The position numbers and the translations under genes are program-made. From Alisma plantago-aquatica (lineage: Eukaryota > Streptophyta > Magnoliopsida > Alismatales > Alismataceae), in contig OY856411.1 of the NCBI GenBank assembly GCA_963693085.1, forward strand, positions 63,782,001-63,846,000: DNA of 64,000 bases, written 5' to 3'. Under the pieces are notes generated by a model. It was not told where the DNA came from. It ran no database searches and saw only the letters and a program-made list of their open reading frames with translations. Shown here one piece after another: positions 9,300 through 19,099 of this stretch (position 1 is the stretch's first letter; the number at the start of each line of letters is the position of its first letter).

Positions 9300-12200
9300 A
9301 TCCAGTCAGCCGCTTGCCAATATAGAGGGGTTTTTTAAAAAGAAGAAAAAATGAATTGTGATCAAGATCAAGTTGTGTTGATAATGTCAACAATGATACT
9401 TTTATTTATATTTGAACAATGAGTACACATGGGGAGGACATTAACCTGGCCCCTATTTTACAATATGTATGGAAAAAAGATACATGTATACAATATCTTC
9501 TTCTGACAGCCTCTATCCACTACAGACTCTATATGCCACATGATCATGTGCATCTTCTTCTATCTTGATTTTCTTTTTTATTAATTCTGCCACTTGTACC
9601 GTTAACAAATATGATAACGTTGATAAACTCATAAGAAGAGAAAGACTGCTAAGGTATTGCTCTTCTTTATTGAAAATAGAGAACTTCTCTGTGTTCTGCT
9701 TCTGATTGGCCATAGAAAGCTCTTGTAGTTGATATTGATATTCATGGAGATTCTAGAAAGACAAATCATTCTCATCAACAACTGGCAGTTCCACCTGGTC
9801 CCCAAGTTTGAGGTTTCCATATATCTCAGCACATATTTTGTGAATCAGAGACTATAAATTGGATAATTCCTTTGTCGTCTCTTCCTGTTGTTGTGGCAGT
9901 TGCTCCTGTACAAGAGATAGGACAGCCAGCTACAACTTAACTTATAGTAACATAATTTGTGTATATGGCTTGCATTATTGAGGCTTGTAGTTTGGTAAAA
10001 TGCCTTCAGCTCCCTATAAGCATGCAAAAAAAGAATGAATGTTAGGAGGAGCCAACACAGACACATGTCTCCATGTAGGAGACAGAGAAAGCTTGTATTA
10101 TCTATACAAAACTCTTGTAGCACTAAAAACTAACAAATAAAAGGATGAGAACAATGTGATTGAGAAAATAGTCACGAATTGCCTTATAGACTATAACACA
10201 ACAACCATGATAAAGGTAGATGCAAAATCAAAAAATAGTAATCAAAGTAGCACCTAAATCACAAGGTCAATAGACTACCTCGCTAACCTACTAAGGAAAC
10301 ATCAGCAGACAATTCCAACAACCATCCTCCAAATGACAATTCATGAAGAACGATAGTCATCCCCCTACTAAAAGATAAAAGTACAGGTAAGCTAAATAAA
10401 CTTTAGAGATCGGGTAAACAAAAAATTACCTCAGCTTGTTGGTCATCCTGCATTCGATGTACTTTCAAGTGCGCTAGCAGAAGACCAACGTTGGTCCAGA
10501 AGAGATCATTTAGACAACTTCTAATTTTTCCATCATAAACATCCTGTTGGAAGAAATATGCAAGTTTGAAAATGTAGTAGGAATAGGTTATAGGCATAAA
10601 ATATTTAAGTAATTTAAATAAAAAATAAATATCATAATGTCAAGTGTAAGAAAAGAATATTAACAAATTACTTTGTATGAGAAAAGTAGTAATTGTGTGA
10701 TCGAGACGCAAATCACAATGAGAGCTTAGAAGTATTTTAATAACTCTCTAATGTACTTCATAGATAAAACTGTGTAATAATATACCATCGAAATTACTGC
10801 TCTGGAAAATTCTACTATGAGCAGACATATTTTCATATACATACACTCTAAACTCATCCCAGCTTTCCTTTGGGCCTTGAAATCATCTATTGAAGACTGT
10901 ATCACCCAAGCTAACAAAATCATTGTCTTGTCAAAGCGATAAGAGCTAAATTCAATTGTGAGGCTCCAATGGACAAGTATATTGCTTCTCACTCCAACCT
11001 CAGTCAAGGGGAACATAAATATATTTTATGAGAATCAAAAACATTCTCTGCAATGCAATCCCAAAATTTGCACCAGGTGAACAAGCAAATCAACCAGAAA
11101 TAAGGTCATAAATCCAAAAAATGTTTCTATAGATGAACAAGCAAATCCTACAAAATAGAAACCTACGTGGGCAACATATCAAATGTGATGGGTGTTGTAA
11201 TGTAGGAGACATCCTTGACCGTCATTGCTGCAAGATCGTTTGAAATCACAAGATGAATAGTTCTACATTAAATCAATTGCTAATGATATAATCTAAACAT
11301 GGTAAGGATAGGAGAAGGCCCCGAGAAAACTCTTAAATATAACTACTTGATAGTGGAACCACAGGGAAACAATATTCTAAATAGAAGGAAACAATAAACA
11401 CTTACTTTTAGCGACTAATGCACCCACGAAACATGGCTGAGACTGTGATCAGAATTAGAAATATGCTTGACCACAAAAGTAGCACCAGTTTCATCGATTA
11501 CTACTTTTTGATTCCGATTAACCACATCTGCAACCAAAGAAATAGGGTTTGACATTCAATCAAATGAGGAGACCAGTTGTCGATTATTATGTGAGAAGAA
11601 ACACATGTACTCCTCCCTATGAAATCTCTGAAAATAGTAGCTAGGGACACCATCTCCCCAGTAAAACAAAATGCAAAAACATTCACATGGGTGAGACTAG
11701 GAGGAGGCATGCACAAGGATTCATTTAGGGGAGGCCAGGAGGAAGCATGCACAAGCATTCATTTAGGTGAGGCACTTTAATTTCAACAATCAAATAAAGT
11801 AGCGAATTGAATATTCAATTACATAACTGATCCAATATCCGTATGTCATTACTACGAACAATAAATTGCATACCTGCACATGGAGGTATCATATTTCATT
11901 TTGGATTTTTCATGGAGAATTCACTTGAGCACGGAGTGCTAGAAACATTGTCAGCCACCTAACCATCAATCACATACTTGCATGATTTACTAAAATCCAC
12001 CTCATGAATTTATTAGAGAAGCAGAGGAACAATGCTACATACAGTTATAGCAAGCCATGGTCTAGATGGGACACTCGTAGCACCTCCTTTTCACTTAGTA
12101 AACTAGTAATCATAGTATATTACAAAACTAGTGCAATAAGAGTCATCGGTACATGGATAAAATGTTTACAAGTTTCTGATCATATATTAAATAATAAACT

Positions 12201-14590
12201 TGTTACTATAAAATCTAATTTAGCAATCTGTTAAGTTGAGTCAACTGCTAGCAATCTGAAATCAAACCACTATGAATTGTTTTTTTATATAAGCCAGGCG
12301 GTAATAACCAGATCAAGTATGGAGCTTAGAAATGACCAGAAATATCATACATGTCCTATTCGATACTTATTTACAATAAACCATAAGCATCACAAGTAAA
12401 GATACTCACTTATATAAGAAGAATAAGTTCAATAAGAATGAAAACAATGTGGACAATGTTCATCACAGTGTGAAAGCAATGAGTAATATGCTTCGCCCAG
12501 TAAAGCCCTTTTAACATCCTCTCCTCAGTTCAATAAGTATCTCTTAATATATAAAACTAAGAAACAAAGTGAACAATGTTCATCAAAGTGTGAACCTGAT
12601 GTTGGTATCTGCCACATATAACAACTACAACTTATTTAAGCAAATACAGAAATATGAATCAGTAAGCGAAGTACCCTACAACCAATATAATATTTTCAAT
12701 AAGCTTTTGAAATAGAATGATTATGTGTGTTTATAACGAGTCCATGTTGTTTCATAATATATGTTATTTGTATGTTTAAAATTCCTATGTCGCTATGTGT
12801 CAAGCACCTAGTGTTATGTAGAGAACACATAAAATAAAAAAATGAACTGGAATATGTTTCATTCGAATAGGATTAGGTATCAATTTTTCCGTTATCAACT
12901 ACAATTACTGGAGAAATGATTATGTTTTAGTTCAACTAGCACGCTCTTTGTTGCAAATTTTAATAAAAAATAGGAAATAGAAAATGTGGCTCTTACATGA
13001 ACACGTTATACAACTAAAATTCAAAAGTAGAAAATATAATACATAGTACCTCTAAATATAAATTATAATATGCATGTAGGTATGTTCTAATTTGACACGT
13101 TACACAACATTTTCAGCTCCTCACATACAGAAGACTAATGCTATGATAGTTGTGTTGATCTATTTAATTTATGTAGTCAACACACCTAGAAAATAATAAG
13201 TCAGAAACCATCATATGAGTTTAACCAACCCAACAAACTAGATATTAAGGTATGATGCCTTTTGTAATGCATCCAACCAATCAAATGAACTGAGGACTGA
13301 GGTATGCATCGGCCAACTGATTTGATTAAACTGGAAAATCTTAGAAAGTGAAACAGATCAGGAGCTTGGGGAGGATATACATCACAAAAACATTAACATT
13401 GTTGTAAGAGTATGAAGCAGATATAAGATCTTACCCCACATCCATCTTTTACTAATAGTATTTGAGGTAGATGTAATGGGTGTTAACTATTTAGTGTTGA
13501 GGGTCACTTAGTAGTGACAATTATGTCATGCAAACGGTACACAACAAAAATAGAACTCGTAACCTAGGATCCTTATATGTCTTATGACAGAGTTCCTAGC
13601 TATGGGGGTGCTTTGGATTTGATCTCAAGGACCTACGTCCTCATGTAGTACTTCTTGTTTGAATCAAACTGAGTATGGAATTTTCCACATGACTAGAACT
13701 TGAAAAACATATAAGTATTCTTCCTATAAATAAGGTTGGTCTATGTTGATTGAATCCAGAAATCTTTATCATATTGTGATTCCTTTGAGGAAGTGACCAT
13801 ATCGTTAATTTTAGTGTACATAAAAAATATGGTAAAAGAAGCGAGAATAAGCATGATTATAACATAAAACAGAGTCCAATTCAGAAGTCATTTTCCTATT
13901 ATGCAAACAAGAAATATGTCAAATAATCTAATGTTGCCACATATATTGTATTATCTGCTAGATTGGTATGTTTACCAGAATATAAATTAAAACAACGTAC
14001 AGTTATGAAGATCCTTCCATAAGATAATGGATGAGGTAGGCTTCTAAGGAAGGCTAATGTTATGTCTGCAGGAGACAAGGTGGATTAATTGGTTAAGCAA
14101 ATGAGTAGGATAGCATGTCATTTAGAGGGATGGATGGGCTAGACGTCCATGAAAACCTTTAAGGTTGTCTCCACAACTTGGAAATTGGAATATCATGTAA
14201 TGGGTACGTGCATTCACAAATACTGATATATATTGAAATTAAACACATATATGAGTACAAAGATGAAGGCGATCCTTACCAATATCAAAGACTAGGATCT
14301 AAAGGCTTTTTCTCCTTGGAAAACATGAAGTAAATGGAATCCTCATAAACCATCACTCTTTCAAGCTTGCCAACTTTCTTGGAATCTAAACATAACCAAA
14401 GAAAAAATTAAATAACCCAAAATTAACATTTGTTATGTAATTTTCTTTTTATGTTATTTTCAGCCTCCTTTTATGATAGCCCAATCCGCACACTGAAAAT
14501 ATTTGTCAAACTCATCTAGCGGGTAGTCATGATGGTCATGAAAAAATAATGTCAGAGAAATCTCTAAGTCTAATTATATTTCATTAAAAT
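9300..14590 (-). other. CACTA interior, left part; no intact gene
   Basis: The DNA is AT-rich. Scattered minus-strand ORF pieces, for example near 9513-9840, 10431-10542, 10726-11016 and 11501-11758, look like short exons between introns. None matches a transposase motif that I can name, and I did not identify the product. The plus-strand ORFs here have no coding character. Confidence 0.4.
10431..10542 (-). pseudogene. Exon-like segment inside CACTA element, product unknown
   Basis: On the minus strand a pyrimidine-rich stretch ending in CAACAG (acceptor-like) precedes about 37 open codons. These end in GAG followed by GTAATTTTT (donor-like). The translation is ordinary soluble protein sequence (it includes the run SCLNDLFWTNVGLLLAHLK). 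It could be an exon of the element's own accessory gene or of a captured host gene; I do not recognise it. Confidence 0.35.
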
Positions 14591-14593
14591 CCA

Positions 14594-15220
14594 TTTTTTT
14601 TATTAAAGCCGGGAGGTATTTTTATTCATCCTACCCTCCCTGTGTAGGTGATATCACCAAAAATTACAACTCCTGCTCATATAAAAATGCAGGTATCTCC
14701 CCCTTGTAGAAAACATCTTACATACACGTGTATCACCCCAAGATCACCCCTACAACCTCAGTTACATTGCCCCCAAGAACAAATAAGAAAACAAGAAACC
14801 ATGCTCAATCCTCACCTTAAAGATACCTAAATATAAGGCACGTTATTATTTTCCATCTGCAACATACCCCTGATCTTTTGTGGAAGGGTCTCCTGAAATG
14901 AATTGATGAAAATGTCATCCCAATGACTGCCCCAAACACCTATCTCCCTTGGGAAAGAATTGATCACTTTGTGCACCAAAGATCCCCTAATGTCTTCTTC
15001 CAGTAACTTTTTCTTTAACTCCCTGAACATCGAGGTGATTCTCCATGGCGCTACATTATTCCCCCATAGCATATCAAAAGTTCTCTTATCATCTATTTCT
15101 ATATCAGCCACTCTTACGAAACGATCCTCCACAATTTTAAGACCCACTATACACGATTGTATATATGCCATCTTGTATTCTTCTGCCTGTATCCAGCAGC
15201 TGTAATACAACAAAACCTTC
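14594..15220 (-). pseudogene. LINE ORF2, 3' part, plus 3' UTR and poly(A)
   Basis: The minus-strand frame from 15220 to the stop at 14827 is the downstream continuation of the LINE reading frame at 31795-33224. The two pieces fall in the same codon phase when Athila-1 and one copy of its CCTCT duplication are removed. The sequence corresponds to the C-terminal RNase H-like region of plant LINEs. Downstream, 14602-14826 is 3' UTR ending in ACCTCCCGGCTTTAATA followed by an A run (T run on the plus strand at 14594-14601), a typical plant LINE end. Confidence 0.8.
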
Positions 15221-15225
15221 CCTCT
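15221..15225. repeat. Target-site duplication of Athila-1, left copy
   Basis: CCTCT, matching 31795-31799 exactly. Five bases is the normal Ty3/gypsy duplication length. Confidence 0.9.
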
Positions 15226-16419
15226 TAATGAAGTTTTGCAATACCACTAAAAATCCTAAGGTGATGAATCCTTAGGTTTAGCCTTGCTAGTACTATGGTA
15301 AGGACTCCACCCACGTGTGTTAAGACACGCGGAAGTCTTATCGTAGTATAGTTAAGGGTCGAATCCTCGGGACAACGGTCTTGACGAAGTCAAGATGGAA
15401 AACGCTTTAGCTCTACTTAACTACTTAACAGTTGATATTTAGATCGAAAGTTTGATGTTGGTTTTAAAGCTAAATGCGAGGAAAGCAAAGCAAGAAGGTA
15501 AAGATTAAAGTTGTAAACAATTGATAAAAACCACTAGGATGTTATCGGGTTTCACACCACTACACATGGATCAAGTCATGCAACATAATAAAACAACCTG
15601 CAAAAAGGGTCAAATCAGTTAGTATCTTGTAGTCCTAGCTTCCTTTCGGATAACTAGCTACGAGAAGCGTGGAGTATTGCAATGCCAGCCATCCCATAAT
15701 GAATGGTCACATGCCTTGCATTACTCCTTCATGAAATGTGTTCCTCGACCTTACCAAGGTTGCACTTCCATACGTCAACTGATTCCATTTCATAGTATGA
15801 AAGTGCAACGATGGGGGTGAGTTTACTCCACTCCTGAAAACACTTCTAGACACCGAAACAGACGTATGGTGACTACATACATCCATAACCAACATTCAAT
15901 CGATATATAGATCTAAGGGTACAAACGTTGACAATTCATACCAAAAGACAATATGTAACACAAGTTGATGATCAAGCAACTAGTATTCATTAAGCAATTG
16001 AAGTCAAACTGAAAGGATGAGTATCTTTGTTACAAGTTATTGAATTACATCGCATGAAATGAAAACATGGGTAGCGGGGCTACTCCCCGCACCCTAGTGA
16101 ATGAAACTACTCGCTCATGGCAAAGGAGGTGAGAAGAGAGAGAAAGAATGTCATCTCCACGGAGGAGGGAAGGTTGAACCCTTGGTGAAGAGAGCAACGA
16201 TCTTCACACTTCGTGGTTGCTTTGATGAAGGATTTTCTCTTCCCACCTTCTCTGTGGAAGAGATGGAAAGAAGAGAGAGAAGGAAGCTTGATGATGAGCA
16301 CGGATCTCAAAACTGGCAGCCTTGGGGTAGTGGACGGAAGATCAGAGTGCTCTGGGTCTGGAGAGGCAGCCTTTGGGCGTCTTGGAATTCGATCCCCTTT
16401 GAAGTGGCCCTTGAGATCC

Positions 16420-16427
16420 TATTTATA
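16420..16427 (-). promoter_or_regulatory. TATA box in Athila-1 3' LTR
   Basis: The minus strand reads CCTATAAATAGG. It lies immediately downstream of the palindrome array; the same box in the 5' LTR (31187-31194) would drive the genomic RNA. Confidence 0.75.
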
Positions 16428-16856
16428 GGCTCAAGTTGAGCCCAAACGGTCTTGAGACCGTTTGGTCTCAAACGGTCTTGAGACCGTGAGGCTTCTCGCG
16501 GTCTTGGGGCCGTGAGGCTTCTCGCGGTCTTGGGACCGTAAGGCTTCTCGCGGTCTTGGGACCGTGAGGCTTGTCGCGGTCTTGGGACCGTGAGGCTTCT
16601 CGCGGTCTTGGGACCGTGAGGCTTCTCGCAGTCTTGGGACCGTGAGGCTTGTCGCGGTCTTGGGACCGTGAGGCTTGTCGCGGTCTTGGGACCGTGAGGA
16701 TTGTCGCGGTCTTGGGACCGTGAGGCTTCTCGCGGTCTTGGGACCGTGAGGCTTGTCGCGGTCTTGGGACCGTGAGGCTTGTCGCGGTCTTGGGACCGTG
16801 AGGCTTGTCGCGGTCTTGGGACCGTGAGGCTTCTCGCGGTCTTGGGACCGTGAGGA
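16428..16856 (-). promoter_or_regulatory. Palindrome array in U3 of Athila-1 3' LTR
   Basis: Next to the TATA box is GGCTCAAGTTGAGCC (7-bp arms). Then come two AAACGGTCTTGAGACCGT palindromes, then about 14 copies of a 26-bp unit whose core is GCGGTCTTGGGACCGT, an inverted repeat CGGTC..GACCG, up to 16856. The array lies directly upstream of the core promoter, where a row of sites for a dimeric DNA-binding protein would be expected. It could equally be a fold-back sequence. Confidence 0.85.
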
Positions 16857-17027
16857 GTCTTTGTGAATTTTTTTGTGTTTTCTGTAATGAAAAAGAGGAA
16901 AAGTTAGTTTATTGATGTATCTGCAATAAAGTAAGAAGGTTTAATGATTCTATTTAGTTTATCTAAGAAAGAGTATGGAAAACTAAAGATAACTAATAAG
17001 ATAACGTCACAAAATGAGAGGTTATCA

Positions 17028-17035
17028 CCCCCCCT
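17028..17035 (-). other. Polypurine tract of Athila-1
   Basis: The minus strand reads AAGTTAGGGGGGG immediately before the 3' LTR start TGATAACC. It primes plus-strand DNA synthesis. Confidence 0.85.
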
Positions 17036-18147
17036 AACTTAGAGTCTAGCTTGTCCTCAAGTTAGATAGAGCTAAGGCATGTAATGGCGAGGCGATTTTA
17101 TTTGATTTAGGGTTTTCATACTCTTGCTTCAATTCTAGGTCAGAGATCTACCGAGGTCTTATCAGGGCTTCTACTTACACTAACTCTTTCGAGTATCAAA
17201 AGTTGCATGGATCTCAGGTTCCTTTTATATCGTGAATCTCGCATTGGGATCACCTTTCTTATTGTGTGCATGTCATCGACTCCAATCAGTTTTATACTTC
17301 TTTGGAGAAACCTATTGGTAGCTAGAGTGAGAATGAGGGCTGGCTTAAAAGGCTTATTGTGTAATTCCCCCTCAAGTGGGGAAGGGTTTGTCTATGCTTT
17401 TTAGAGATTCACTACCGGGCACGACACATCTGCCTTTATGAGGGCAGCTGAATGTACCGGCCGGGTGAGCTCTTTTATCAGCCTTATCATATATTAGGAA
17501 ACCTTAGGATCTCATTACCGGGCATGACACATCTGCCTTCATGAGGGCAGCTTTATGTACCGGCCGGGTGAGATCTTTGTTGGCTCTTCATATAGGTCCT
17601 TATGCATGGCACAACTCTCATGTTTTTATTCAGCACTCTGGCTTTTATTCAAATCTCACAGGCTTGGGAAGTGGGTTTTGTTAGGGTTTTTTGATTGGGC
17701 GGCCAAGCCTCTTTTATTGAAAAAAGAAGAAAACTGTTCTTGGGGTTCTTGACATGCACTTGGTGGTCTGCTCGCGAGATTTTCTTGATTTTGGATTTCC
17801 CTGATTTCCCTCTTGACTTTGAGAGTATTCGGTTCGCTTTGGCCCTGAAGTTGACCTGTGAAGAGTCTGAGATAGAGTTGAAGCAAAAGTATAGAAACCA
17901 ATAGTGAATGAATTTTATGGATTCGCCATTTCAAGCCTGTAAGCTAATCTTATTATTTATATGAGGACTACTTTATCTCTAGCTTAGGTAAGGGTGATAC
18001 TTTTCATGATGAAAGTTATACTTAGAATTTGTTTTATTGAAAAAAGTCTAAGTACGAAAAGAAAATTTGAAAACGATGTGCGGAAAAGAAAAGAAAAATG
18101 AGTTAGAAGAGTTGGAGAAGAATGATACCTCGCCCTTGTCCAGTGCA
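17036..18147 (-). other. 3' noncoding region of Athila-1
   Basis: There is no convincing ORF. It contains a 55-60 bp hairpin-forming motif in two copies 103 bp apart (about 17410-17468 and 17512-17571). Each has CTGCC..GGGCAG arms and ends in CCGGCCGGGTGAG. Athila elements typically have a long untranslated stretch here. Confidence 0.6.
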
Positions 18148-18161
18148 CTCCCCCCTAACTT
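18148..18161 (-). other. Second PPT-like tract of Athila-1
   Basis: The minus strand reads AAGTTAGGGGGGAGTG, nearly the same as the LTR-adjacent PPT. It lies about 65 bp after the stop of the 259-codon ORF and 1.1 kb before the 3' LTR. Confidence 0.6.
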
Positions 18162-18223
18162 ATCACGCACTCTGTCCACAGAGTGTCAAAGGGATAGGAT
18201 GAGAGGTGCATGGACAAGGGCAT

Positions 18224-19003
18224 TTAGGCGTCAGTTAATCCTGAGCTTGCCCCTGGTGCTTGGAGGAGCTTAGCTGCGAACTGTCCACGCAGGGCGTGAT
18301 AGTCTACGTCAGTCATATCCTCTACTGGTTTCTGAAGAACTAGGATGGTATACATCCAGTAGAGGACATGGAAGCCGCAGTCGTTGGATTGTCGGATTTG
18401 CTGGGGACACTTGTGGCAGAAGGAAGGGCGGTGAAAGTGTTCTTTGGCGTAAGCTTTTGTGTGCTGACTAAGGAGATCAATTAATCTTTCAGCGCATTCT
18501 TTTGCCACTACCTCTGTGGGTGTTTTTGGCGTTACGACGTAAACTTTCTGTCGTGGGTTGTACTGGCTATCGGAACTGTTATAAATTGTAATTGTTCCAT
18601 CCGGTAGGTTTGCTGCCAGAAGTAGCCAGTGTTCATGGTAGAGGAAGGGTAGCATGATGAACTTCGGCGTTGTGTGTTGTAGATATGAGATTAGTGTTTC
18701 GGCTGCGCCGAAGTTCTTTAGCTTTAAAAGATCATCCTTCAGATATGGAGATGCCATGTATGCTGTGGGGTGATCTTGTCCGAGTAGAAGCTGATAGGCG
18801 GACATAAGGCCAACAGAGAGGGATCCTTTAATTTGTAAAGATTCTCGCAGAGTGTCTGCCATTATAAGAATGTCACCAGACATGAAAACGAGCTCATCAT
18901 TCGCGGCGGAAAGCTTTGACATAATGAGCCGTAGTTCGTAGCTGGATAGGCCTTTGCAAGCACTGAGATCAAAGTCTGGAAAAGATGGTGTGATGGCAGA
19001 CAA
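18224..19003 (-). CDS. Ulp1/C48-like protease-domain protein, 259 aa
   Basis: This small ORF is the last gene of Athila-1, 97 bp after the 1327-codon ORF and probably on the same transcript. The fold-defining motifs of the Ulp1 (C48, SUMO/ubiquitin-like protease) family are visible. They are His125-Trp126 in HEHWLLLA, the strand IYNSSDS, and a Cys209 motif QSNDCGFHVL with Gln202 or Gln205 as the oxyanion candidate. The residue at the usual catalytic Asp position appears to be Asn142; Asp145 is close by. There is no signal peptide or membrane segment. Family knowledge suggests desumoylation or deubiquitylation, but activity is unproven given the Asn. The start is the first ATG. Its relation to the C48-like domain ending the preceding ORF suggests an old duplication. 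Confidence 0.75.
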   Translation of the reverse strand: MSAITPSFPDFDLSACKGLSSYELRLIMSKLSAANDELVFMSGDILIMADTLRESLQIKGSLSVGLMSAYQLLLGQDHPTAYMASPYLKDDLLKLKNFGAAETLISYLQHTTPKFIMLPFLYHEHWLLLAANLPDGTITIYNSSDSQYNPRQKVYVVTPKTPTEVVAKECAERLIDLLSQHTKAYAKEHFHRPSFCHKCPQQIRQSNDCGFHVLYWMYTILVLQKPVEDMTDVDYHALRGQFAAKLLQAPGASSGLTDA

Positions 19004-19099
19004 CGGGTTGTTGGCATCATTGCTTTGCTCGGTAGCGGAGGCCGGTCCTTTTGATTTCTCTGACTCTTTTAGAGTTTGGCGGAAGGGTCGCCGCAGTGG

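Larger units (their letters stand above)
15226..17027 (-). repeat. Athila-1 3' LTR
   Basis: On the minus strand it begins TGATAACCTC and ends CTTCATTA. The pairwise-aligned core has the same length as the other copy. It carries U3 palindromes (16428-16856) and a TATA box (16420-16427). A short ORF on the minus strand at 15707-15895 is identical in both LTRs only because the LTRs are duplicates; it is not called as a gene. Confidence 0.93.

Noticed and set aside
14648..14830. 60-aa plus-strand ORF
   Set aside because: It lies antisense to the LINE 3' UTR and has no coding signature.
15707..15895. 62-aa ORF found identically at 30474-30662
   Set aside because: Its conservation only reflects the near-identical LTR pair; it lies on the U5 side with no recognisable domain.
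16487..16856. Regular 26-bp repeats that could suggest a CRISPR array
   Set aside because: Units are contiguous with no unique spacers, lie inside a plant LTR, and are duplicated exactly with the LTR.
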